Below are positions 1 to 5,889 of a stretch of 7,315 nucleotides of DNA, piece by piece; position 1 is the stretch's first letter, and every line of letters starts with the position of its first letter. The stretch covers positions 1 to 7,315 of the forward strand of contig QIMB01000053.1 of NCBI GenBank assembly GCA_003233615.1, in the 5' to 3' direction. The position numbers and the translations under genes were made by a program. The notes beneath the pieces were generated by a model that saw only the letters and a list, made by a program, of their open reading frames with translations, made no database searches and was not told the DNA's origin. Source of the DNA: Nitrospirota bacterium. Its GTDB lineage: Bacteria; Nitrospirota; Nitrospiria; Nitrospirales; UBA8639.

Positions 1-774
1 TACAACCTGGCTTGGCCGCCGTCTTGGTGGGTGACGATCCCGCTTCGGCAGTGTATGTTAGAAATAAGAAAATCGCCTGTGAAAAAGCTGGTATCTATCC
101 TCAAGAACATCTCCTGCCCGGCTCAACAACACAAGAGGCGTTATTAGCACTCATTCACCAGCTGAATGCAGATCCTAAGATTCATGGCATTCTGGTCCAG
201 TTGCCCCTGCCCTCTCATATCGAGAGTAAAGCAATCTTACAGGCTGTCTCCCCTGACAAAGATGCTGATGGGTTTCATCCCGTCAATGTGGGGCGGTTGG
301 GGGCGGTTGGTCGAAGGGGACCCGGTCTTTGTGCCCTGTACGCCGAAGGGCGTCATGCATATGATTGATTCTACCGGCATGGACATTGTGGGAAAACGAG
401 CAGTGGTGATTGGCCGCAGCAATATCGTCGGAAAGCCTGTGGCGATGTTGCTTGTACATCGGCATGCCACGGTTACTATTTGTCATTCCAAAACGAAAGA
501 TCTTCCAGCCGTGGTGCGGGAGGCGGATATAGTGATTGCGGCGATTGGCAAGCCATTGTTTGTGACACCGGATATGGTCAAGGAAGGGGCGGTGGTGATT
601 GATGTGGGGATCAATCGTGTAGCCGATGGCAAACTTGTCGGAGATGTGGATTTTGCACGAGTGAAAGAACGAGCGAGCTGGATCACACCGGTTCCTGGTG
701 GCGTTGGCCCGATGACCATTGCCATGTTGCTCCAGAACACTCTGGAATCAGCCAAACGTTTTTCACGGAAATAG
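1..774 (+). pseudogene. folD: folD, bifunctional methylenetetrahydrofolate dehydrogenase/cyclohydrolase; 5'-partial and frameshifted
   Basis: FolD is a cytosolic enzyme that oxidises 5,10-methylene-THF with NADP to methenyl-THF and hydrolyses that to 10-formyl-THF. The first part reads in the frame of base 3 and shows PGLAAVLVGDDPAS, YVRNKKIAC (the Tyr and Lys of the active site), LVQLPLP and DKDADGFHPVNVGRL. The rest reads in the frame of base 1 to the TAG at 772-774 and shows VFVPCTPKG, the dinucleotide-binding GRSNIVGKPVAMLL, VIDVGINR and the terminal signature PGGVGPMTIAMLL. The halves join perfectly (NVGRL-VEGDP) if one copy of a 10-base tandem duplication at 291-310 is removed. About 33 N-terminal residues lie upstream of the window, judged against the E. 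coli protein. As written, the upstream frame stops at 366-368, before the nucleotide-binding domain, so the product would be inactive. Since folD is usually important and the rest is undamaged, an assembly or sequencing error is as likely as a real mutation. panB follows after 26 bases. Confidence 0.93.
290..310 (+). repeat. 10-base tandem duplication that frameshifts folD
   Basis: GGGCGGTTGG occurs at 291-300 and again, identically, at 301-310; the G at 290 extends the period by one base. One copy encodes the conserved VGRL of FolD. The second adds 10 bases and moves the downstream sequence by one frame. Deleting either copy restores a continuous FolD. Confidence 0.95.
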
Positions 775-800
775 CCAGAGATGCTAAAGAACCCATTGTC

Positions 801-1598
801 ATGAGCCATCTCACTATCCCGGAATTTCAGCAGCAGAAAAAGCAGGGAAAAAAAATAACAGTTGTCACGGCCTACGATGCGCTGTTTACCCGAATTGTGG
901 AGCAAGCTGGTCTGGAAGTTATTTTGGTGGGAGATTCCCTGGGCATGGTCGTCCAAGGGAAGACAAATACGCTATCCGTTACGATGGAGGATATGCTCTA
1001 TCATACGCAAATAGTGGCGAGTGCAGCCCAACGGGCCTTAGTGATTGGCGACATGCCTTTTCTATCCTATCAAGTGAGTGTGGAAGAGGCCGTACGAAAC
1101 GCCGGGCGATTTCTCCAGGCAGGCGCAGCCGCGATTAAACTCGAGGGAGGTTTTTCGGTTGTTGATCGCGTCGAGGCCATGACGCGTTTCGGCATTCCGG
1201 TCATGGGCCATCTGGGGATGACCCCCCAATCCGTGAATCAATCAGGAGGGTACCGCGTTCAAGGCAAAGACCCGTCAGAGGCGGAAAAAATTCTTTGCGA
1301 AGCCAAAGCACTAGAAGAAGCGGGAGCCTTTGCCGTAGTCTTAGAATGCGTTCCCACCTCGTTGGCAAACACGATTACGCAGGAACTATCGATTCCCACT
1401 ATTGGTATCGGAGCCGGGAAAGTGTGCGATGGACAAGTGCTGGTACTCTACGATTTGTTAGGGTTGTTTGACGACTTCGTCCCAAAATTTGTGAAACCCT
1501 ATGCCCATTTAAAAGCCGACGCGTTGCAAGCCCTCAAGCGATATAAAGAAGAAGTTGAATGTGGGGCATTTCCTTCCGATGCAGAAAGTTATCAGTGA
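801..1598 (+). CDS. panB: 3-methyl-2-oxobutanoate hydroxymethyltransferase (ketopantoate hydroxymethyltransferase)
   Basis: PanB catalyses the first committed step of pantothenate (and so coenzyme A) synthesis: it transfers a hydroxymethyl group from 5,10-methylene-THF to 2-oxoisovalerate, giving ketopantoate. It is a cytosolic, Mg-dependent TIM-barrel enzyme. The 265-residue product has the usual family length (E. coli 264). Visible signatures are TVVTAYDALFTRI near residue 20, VGDSLGMV with metal ligand D45, GDMPFLSYQ with D84, AAIKLEGG with K113 and E115, PVMGHLGMTPQS (134-144), VLECVP with the likely catalytic E182, and IGIGAG at 201-206. The ATG at 801 gives the canonical MSHLTIPEF start; only a weak purine stretch (AAAGAA, 787-792) precedes it. 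It lies 26 bases after folD, in the same direction, so co-transcription is likely, and its substrate donor is a folate form handled by FolD. A terminator-like hairpin follows. All key residues are present and the gene looks functional. Confidence 0.97.
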   Translation: MSHLTIPEFQQQKKQGKKITVVTAYDALFTRIVEQAGLEVILVGDSLGMVVQGKTNTLSVTMEDMLYHTQIVASAAQRALVIGDMPFLSYQVSVEEAVRNAGRFLQAGAAAIKLEGGFSVVDRVEAMTRFGIPVMGHLGMTPQSVNQSGGYRVQGKDPSEAEKILCEAKALEEAGAFAVVLECVPTSLANTITQELSIPTIGIGAGKVCDGQVLVLYDLLGLFDDFVPKFVKPYAHLKADALQALKRYKEEVECGAFPSDAESYQ

Positions 1599-1607
1599 GC
1601 TGTGGGA

Positions 1608-1635
1608 CGTGAAGCGTAAAGCGTAAAACGCAAAG
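1608..1635 (+). repeat. four tandem heptamers of the CGTAAAG type
   Basis: Four consecutive 7-base units read CGTGAAG, CGTAAAG, CGTAAAA and CGCAAAG, just after the panB stop. The last part also forms the left arm of the hairpin at 1623-1669. Such short heptamers occur between genes in some bacteria; their role here is unknown. Confidence 0.6.
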
Positions 1636-1681
1636 GGCAGAGCAGTTCTGTTCCCTTCCGGCGTTTTACTTTCCCGTTTTT
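1623..1681 (+). terminator. possible transcription terminator downstream of panB
   Basis: GTAAAACGC at 1623-1631 pairs perfectly with GCGTTTTAC at 1661-1669. Inside, AAGGG (1633-1637) pairs with CCCTT (1653-1657), and CAGA (1638-1641) with TCTG (1647-1650), leaving a 5-base loop. TTT follows the stem directly, and a run of five T lies at 1677-1681. The hairpin begins 25 bases after the panB stop, where a terminator for the folD-panB transcript is expected. The T tract is interrupted by CCCG, so efficiency is uncertain. Confidence 0.55.
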
Positions 1682-1846
1682 ACTTCTAAAGTTCTTCAAG
1701 AATTCCCTGCCATTTTTTGATATTTGCCGTCTGTCCCTGATAGGACACATAGAGAAGATATTAGGTTTGAGAGATGCTGCTGACTGTCTTGCCGAGAATA
1801 AATTTCCCGCCCTGCGACTTCATACTTGAACAGAGGGACTTGAATT

Positions 1847-1874
1847 TTGGATACCGAATGCTTCCCTTTATAAG
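1847..1874 (+). promoter_or_regulatory. weak candidate sigma-70-type promoter for the restriction-type operon
   Basis: TTGGAT (1847-1852) is separated by 16 bases from TATAAG (1869-1874), which matches the -10 consensus at five of six positions. The -35 match is poor. Transcription would begin near 1881, leaving a leader of roughly 54 bases before the methyltransferase ATG. This is inferred only from position and sequence match. Confidence 0.25.
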
Positions 1875-1924
1875 AGGCAGGGGGTAAAGTCATTGGGCAG
1901 TAAACAATCACGATGAAAACGATG

Positions 1925-1930
1925 CAGAGG
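1925..1930 (+). promoter_or_regulatory. ribosome binding site of the methyltransferase gene
   Basis: CAGAGG ends 4 bases before the ATG at 1935, somewhat close for a Shine-Dalgarno. An in-frame TGA at 1914-1916 with no start codon between it and 1935 makes this ATG the only upstream choice. Confidence 0.45.
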
Positions 1931-1934
1931 CAGG

Positions 1935-4160
1935 ATGCGGCTGACAGATAACGAAATTCGGGATATTACTCGCCTTTTGGAGCAGGGGAAGCCTCTGCCC
2001 GATCAATACCGCTTCCTGCTGTTTGAAGACAAGCGGGAAGTGGAGCTGATCTGGAATGGCAAGACAAACGAGGTCTGCAATGTGGTTCTGCCATTTCAAA
2101 CCATTGAGCAGGTGGACGAACCGCGTTCTGAAAAAGAAATGCGGCTACAAGCTGACTTGTTTGATACGGCCACGGGTCGGCAGTTAACAGGTTGGTCCAA
2201 TAAGCTGATCTGGGGAGACAACAAGCTCATTCTTTCATCCCTCAAAAACGGCCCACTGCGGGAGGAGATTGAAAAACAGGGTGGAATCAAACTGATCTAT
2301 ATCGACCCGCCATTTGATGTCGGGGCTGATTTTTCAATGGACATTGAAATCGGCGAAGACACCTTCACCAAGCAACCAAACGTTTTAGAAGAATTGGCCT
2401 ACCGAGATACGTGGGGTAAAGGGGCAGATAGTTTTATTGCTATGATTTATGAGCGTCTGTCCCTGATGTGTGATCTGCTGGCCGACGATGGCAGTATCTA
2501 TGTGCATTGTGATTGGAGAGTAAACTATTACCTCAAAACGATTCTTGATGAATTATTTAAGAAAAATAATTTTCAGTCAGAGATTATTTTTAAGCGCAGA
2601 CATGGTCACAGCGATGCATCAACACTTGGTAATGTCCACGATACAATCCTTTTTTACAGTAAGTCAGAAAAAATCATATGGAATCCTCAATATGCGAAAT
2701 ATTCTCAAGAATATGTAGATACTTATTACAGGTATTCTGATTCTGACGGTCGCAAATGGCTTTCAAGATCTACTACTGCGCCAGGCGGGAGGGGGCCAAT
2801 TTATGAATGGAACGGCGTGAAAAGGGCATGGAGATATAGATACGAAGAAATGGAAAGGCTGCATAGCGAAGGTAGGCTTTATTATACAGAAAATGGAATG
2901 CCCAGATATAAGCAGTATATGGACGAAATGCCAGGCACACCCGTTACAACGCTTTGGATTGATCTGAAATTTATTGATTCATGGGGTGACGAAAATCTTA
3001 AATACCCGACTCAAAAACCAGAGTCTCTTTTAGAAAGAATAATCAAGGCTTCATCCAATGAAAATGATGTCGTTGCAGACTTTTTTATCGGTTCTGGCAC
3101 TACCCTAGCCGTAGCTGAAAAACTAGGTAGGAAATGGATCGGCTCTGACCTAGGCAAATTTGCCATTCACACCACCCGCAAACGCTTGATTGGCGTACAG
3201 CGTGAACTCAAAGCCAAAAATAAATCCTGGCGGGCCTTTGAAATTCTGAACCTCGGCAAATATGAACGCCAACACTATATCGGCGTGAATCTTTCCCTCC
3301 GTGATCAGGAAAAACAAAAGCAGCTTGAAGCAAAGGAAAAGGCTTTTGTCGAGCTGATCTTGAGAGCCTACAAAGCCGAAGCGATTGAAGGCTTTCACAC
3401 CTTCTACGGCAAAAAGGCGGGCCGTATGGTGGCGGTCGGCCCAGTCAATCTTCCCGTGACCCGTTTGTTTGTTGAAGAAGTCATGGGGGAATGCCGTCAG
3501 AAGCATATCACCCGTGCTGACATTCTGGCCTTTGAATTTGAAATGGGGTTGTTTCCCAATCTGCTTGATGAAGCCAAGGCCAAAGGAATCGACTTATCCG
3601 TTAAACACATACCACGGGAAGTCTTTGACAAACGGGCCGTAGAAAAAGGACAGGTGGTCTTCCACGATGTGTCCTTCATTGAGGTCAAAGCCATCATCAA
3701 GAAAACTACCGTGGCTGTAGAATTAACGGATTTCTCGGTGTTCTACAATCAGGATGTTTTAAAAGAGGTGGAAGAGACCCTGAAAAACGGGCGCAGCAAG
3801 ATTGTCATTGAGCAGGGCAAGATCATCAAGGTGAGTAAGGACAAGAAGGGAATCGTCACCCATGACATTCTGACACAGAACTGGACGGACTGGATTGATT
3901 ACTGGGCGGTAGACTACGACTTCCAAAGCAAACAGGAAATTATGCGGGTGAAGAATGAAGCGACGGGGGAAGTGGAAGATGTTTGGTCTGGCGATTATGT
4001 ATTTGAAAACGAGTGGCAGTCCTTCCGCACCAAAAAAGACCGCACACTGGAACTGACCAGTGCGGCCAAGGAATGTCCCAAGGGTCGACGCAAGATCGCT
4101 GTGAAGGTCGTGGATATTTTTGGGAATGACACCATGAAAATTATTGAGGTGACAGTCTGA
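1935..4160 (+). CDS. mod: site-specific DNA methyltransferase, type III Mod-like (beta class, N6-adenine or N4-cytosine)
   Basis: The 741-residue product probably transfers a methyl group from S-adenosylmethionine to adenine N6 (less likely cytosine N4) in a specific DNA site. It would protect host DNA and, in type III systems, supply target recognition to the Res partner. An N-terminal helical region (about 1-75) precedes the NKLIWGDNK segment (89-97). The catalytic motif IV is DPPF (124-127), Phe replacing the commoner Tyr. After YVHCDW (189-194) comes a variable region of about 155 residues, the likely target-recognition domain. YPTQKPE follows (357-363), then the AdoMet-binding motif I DFFIGSGTT (382-390) and IGSD with acidic D405. 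Motif IV before motif I defines the beta class, as in type III Mod and PF01555 enzymes. A C-terminal part of over 300 residues ends in a probably beta-rich segment with KVVDIFGNDT. The target-recognition part is AT-richer and uses AGA and ATA codons more than its flanks. QADLF at 72-76 resembles a clamp-binding peptide. It is the first gene of a four-gene operon; the next starts 2 bases after its stop. Confidence 0.9.
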   Translation: MRLTDNEIRDITRLLEQGKPLPDQYRFLLFEDKREVELIWNGKTNEVCNVVLPFQTIEQVDEPRSEKEMRLQADLFDTATGRQLTGWSNKLIWGDNKLILSSLKNGPLREEIEKQGGIKLIYIDPPFDVGADFSMDIEIGEDTFTKQPNVLEELAYRDTWGKGADSFIAMIYERLSLMCDLLADDGSIYVHCDWRVNYYLKTILDELFKKNNFQSEIIFKRRHGHSDASTLGNVHDTILFYSKSEKIIWNPQYAKYSQEYVDTYYRYSDSDGRKWLSRSTTAPGGRGPIYEWNGVKRAWRYRYEEMERLHSEGRLYYTENGMPRYKQYMDEMPGTPVTTLWIDLKFIDSWGDENLKYPTQKPESLLERIIKASSNENDVVADFFIGSGTTLAVAEKLGRKWIGSDLGKFAIHTTRKRLIGVQRELKAKNKSWRAFEILNLGKYERQHYIGVNLSLRDQEKQKQLEAKEKAFVELILRAYKAEAIEGFHTFYGKKAGRMVAVGPVNLPVTRLFVEEVMGECRQKHITRADILAFEFEMGLFPNLLDEAKAKGIDLSVKHIPREVFDKRAVEKGQVVFHDVSFIEVKAIIKKTTVAVELTDFSVFYNQDVLKEVEETLKNGRSKIVIEQGKIIKVSKDKKGIVTHDILTQNWTDWIDYWAVDYDFQSKQEIMRVKNEATGEVEDVWSGDYVFENEWQSFRTKKDRTLELTSAAKECPKGRRKIAVKVVDIFGNDTMKIIEVTV
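4146..4152 (+). promoter_or_regulatory. ribosome binding site of the DUF488 gene
   Basis: GAGGTGA lies inside the last codons of the methyltransferase gene, 10 bases before the ATG at 4163. It fixes that start and implies coupled translation of the two genes. Confidence 0.65.
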
Positions 4161-4162
4161 AC

Positions 4163-5053
4163 ATGCCCAAAGCACCCAAATATTATCGACAGCGATTTTT
4201 GTTGGCATTGCTGGAAAGGTCGGGTGGCCGTTTGTCAAAAATGGACTTCCAGAAGCTCCTGTTTCTCTCACAAAAGGAAGCCGCGTTTTCTTACTATGAT
4301 TTCGTTCCTTACCATTATGGCTGCTATTCCTTTCAGGCACAGTCGGACATTGAGTTGCTGGCATCGTGGGGATGGCTAGAAGAGAGCCCCAAGAGTATCA
4401 ATCTGCTGGCAAAGCCACCGGGTTGTGTCAACAGTCATGAGTCCGCTGCAATTGATGAGTTTACAGAGCAGTTTAAAGGCCATCGTGGCTCGAAACTGCT
4501 GACGTATATCTATGAACGCTACCCCTATTACGCGACACGCAGCAAAATTGCTGCTGAGGTGGTGAATGAGGCGGCTTATGAAAAAGTCAAGGCAGAGCTA
4601 AGCCGATTAAAGGGCAACGTCAATGTCATGTATACAATCGGGTATGAAGGTCTTTCCTTTGAAGGATATGTCAATCAGTTACTCAGGCATGATGTGCGGT
4701 TGCTGTGTGATGTCCGTCACAATCCCCTGAGCCGTAAGTTCGGTTTTTCTAAGGGCATTCTTAGTCGTCTGCTACCCAAGCTCGGGATTCACTATGTGCA
4801 TGTGCCTGATCTTGGGATAAGGTCGGAAATGCGCCGGGAATTGAATGCACCGGATGATTATGCCAGGCTTTTTGACGCTTATAGAAAGACGCTGCCGCAA
4901 CATGAGAAAAGTTTGCGGTTGCTGGAGACCTTGTTAGCGCAGCATGAGCGTATTGCACTGACCTGTTTTGAGAAGGACAATGCTTATTGTCACCGTCACT
5001 GTGTGAGCGATTTTCTGGCAAAGGAGCGAAGCATCAGGATTCGGCATCTATGA
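4163..5053 (+). CDS. two-domain protein: winged-helix/Panacea-like N-terminus and C-terminal DUF488 domain
   Basis: The 296-residue product has two parts. Residues 1 to about 150 hold RFLLALLERSGGRLSKMDFQ, then KLLFLSQ (31-37), and YDFVPYHYGCYSFQAQSDIELLASWGWL (written here in outline, 45-72). That layout recalls small winged-helix proteins and the Panacea/DUF4065 fold, a comparison by eye only. Residues 156-296 are a DUF488 domain: YTIGYEG (157-163), LLCDVRHNPLSR (180-191), HVPDLG (213-218) and the Cys-rich ending LTCFEKDNAYCHRHC (266-280), with the CHR signature at 276-278. DUF488 has no firmly established biochemical role that I know of; the conserved Asp, Arg, Cys and His suggest an enzyme or nucleotide/nucleic-acid binder. 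No signal peptide or membrane segment is seen, so it should be cytosolic. It starts 2 bases after the methyltransferase stop, and its stop overlaps the next start in ATGA. Its place between Mod and Res homologues suggests a regulatory or effector subunit of the same system. I am sure of DUF488, less so of the N-terminal fold. Confidence 0.85.
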   Translation: MPKAPKYYRQRFLLALLERSGGRLSKMDFQKLLFLSQKEAAFSYYDFVPYHYGCYSFQAQSDIELLASWGWLEESPKSINLLAKPPGCVNSHESAAIDEFTEQFKGHRGSKLLTYIYERYPYYATRSKIAAEVVNEAAYEKVKAELSRLKGNVNVMYTIGYEGLSFEGYVNQLLRHDVRLLCDVRHNPLSRKFGFSKGILSRLLPKLGIHYVHVPDLGIRSEMRRELNAPDDYARLFDAYRKTLPQHEKSLRLLETLLAQHERIALTCFEKDNAYCHRHCVSDFLAKERSIRIRHL

Positions 5054-5880
5054 GTAGGATGCGAAACGTGTTTATCACTGTGAAGACCTACCCGACTCTT
5101 TCCAAAAAATATGATGAGCTGGTCTGTACGGCTGGTATTCTTGACGATGGAAGCTGGGTGCGAGTGTATCCGTTGCCCTTTAGGAAGCTGGAATATGAAA
5201 ACAGGTACAAAAAATATCAGTGGATGGAGTTGCCGTTGATTAAAAACGAGAGCGACCCACGACCTGAAAGTTACAAGATCATGAATATTGAGCAGGTGAA
5301 GTTGATCGGGGAACCCTTGGGAACAGAAAGGGCGTGGGCAGAGCGAAAAAATATTATTTTTGAGAAAAATGAGGTCTACTCTGACTTGAGACTTCTTATC
5401 GAAAAAGCCAAGAACAATGAGCTGTCCATAGCCATTTTCAAACCAACTGAAATCCTTGAGTTAAAAATAACGGAAACAGATCGAGAATGGAATCATGACA
5501 GCCTGGAGTTACTGAAAGAGAAGGCTCGGCAATTGTCCCTGTTTCAAACAGAAGAGGAGCTCAAGAGAGAGTTTTTAATTGTTGATAAATTGCCGTACAA
5601 GTTTTCCTATAGATTTCGGGATTGTCACGGCACAGAAAGCACCTTGATGATCGAAGACTGGGAAATCGGCATGCTGTATTGGCATTGCCTCAAACAAGCA
5701 GCGGGCAATGAACCTGAAGCGCTTGAACTGGTTAAAAGGAAATATATGGATGAATTTTCCAGAAAAGACCTTTTTTTCTTTCTGGGCACAACGAGGCAAT
5801 TCCATGGCTGGGCAAGAAATCCATTTATCATTATTGGGGTGTTCTATCCACCTGTTGATAGCCAAATGGCTCTCTTTTAA
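5050..5880 (+). CDS. uncharacterised conserved-looking protein with two sliding-clamp-binding-like peptides
   Basis: The 276-residue product matches no family whose function I know. It appears cytosolic, without signal or membrane segments. Its N-terminal part (about 5-90) contains VFITVKTYPTLSKKYDELVC, then AGILDDGSWVRVYPLPFRKL (27-46), and RPESYK (71-76). This looks like a conserved beta-rich domain. A charged middle part (about 95-180) is probably helical. The C-terminal part contains MIEDWEIGMLYWHC (200-213), KDLFFFLGTT (239-248) and NPFIIIGVFYPP (257-268), also well ordered. QLSLF (161-165) matches the consensus of bacterial beta-clamp-binding peptides, and the chain ends in QMALF (272-276), a second good match in the exposed position typical of such motifs. 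I chose ATG 5050 because it overlaps the preceding stop as ATGA and has AGGA at 5036-5039; ATG 5059 is an alternative, and an upstream extension to 4987 would overlap the DUF488 gene. The middle is about 39% GC, lower than the flanking genes. Context suggests a subunit of the Mod/Res system. Confidence 0.8.
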   Translation: MSRMRNVFITVKTYPTLSKKYDELVCTAGILDDGSWVRVYPLPFRKLEYENRYKKYQWMELPLIKNESDPRPESYKIMNIEQVKLIGEPLGTERAWAERKNIIFEKNEVYSDLRLLIEKAKNNELSIAIFKPTEILELKITETDREWNHDSLELLKEKARQLSLFQTEEELKREFLIVDKLPYKFSYRFRDCHGTESTLMIEDWEIGMLYWHCLKQAAGNEPEALELVKRKYMDEFSRKDLFFFLGTTRQFHGWARNPFIIIGVFYPPVDSQMALF

Positions 5881-5889
5881 ATCGTTATT

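Larger units (their letters stand above)
1682..1934. other. intergenic stretch with no recognisable gene
   Basis: Between the panB terminator-like hairpin and the methyltransferase start there is no recognisable gene. A minus-strand open frame of 71 codons (1911 to 1696, GTG start) crosses it, but its translation resembles no family I know and has no ribosome binding site that I can support. It could be chance or a decayed gene remnant. The right-hand end carries the candidate promoter and ribosome binding site of the downstream operon. This is also the junction between the housekeeping genes and the restriction-type cassette. I saw no direct repeats or integrase site marking an insertion edge. 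Confidence 0.5.

Noticed and set aside
285..315. Programmed ribosomal frameshift in folD
   Set aside because: The exact 10-base duplication fully explains the frame change, and no usual slippery site or stimulator is visible.
166..368. Separate open frame beginning at 166 as an independent gene start for the second folD part
   Set aside because: Its first 45 or so residues are an out-of-frame reading of conserved FolD sequence; only the part after the duplication is true FolD.
1696..1911. Minus-strand gene of 71 codons in the intergenic region
   Set aside because: There is no recognisable family and no clear ribosome binding site; mentioned only in the intergenic entry.
1913..1951. Short leader peptide of 12 codons overlapping the methyltransferase start
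   Set aside because: It is very short, has no convincing ribosome binding site and shows no attenuator-like codon bias or hairpins.
4250..4264. QKLLF in the DUF488 protein as a further clamp-binding peptide
   Set aside because: It sits in what looks like a core helix of the N-terminal domain (KLLFLSQ), where the hydrophobic residues are expected to be buried.
3759..4364. Minus-strand open frame of 201 codons
   Set aside because: It is antisense to the methyltransferase C-terminus and the DUF488 gene start, both well supported; its translation resembles nothing known.
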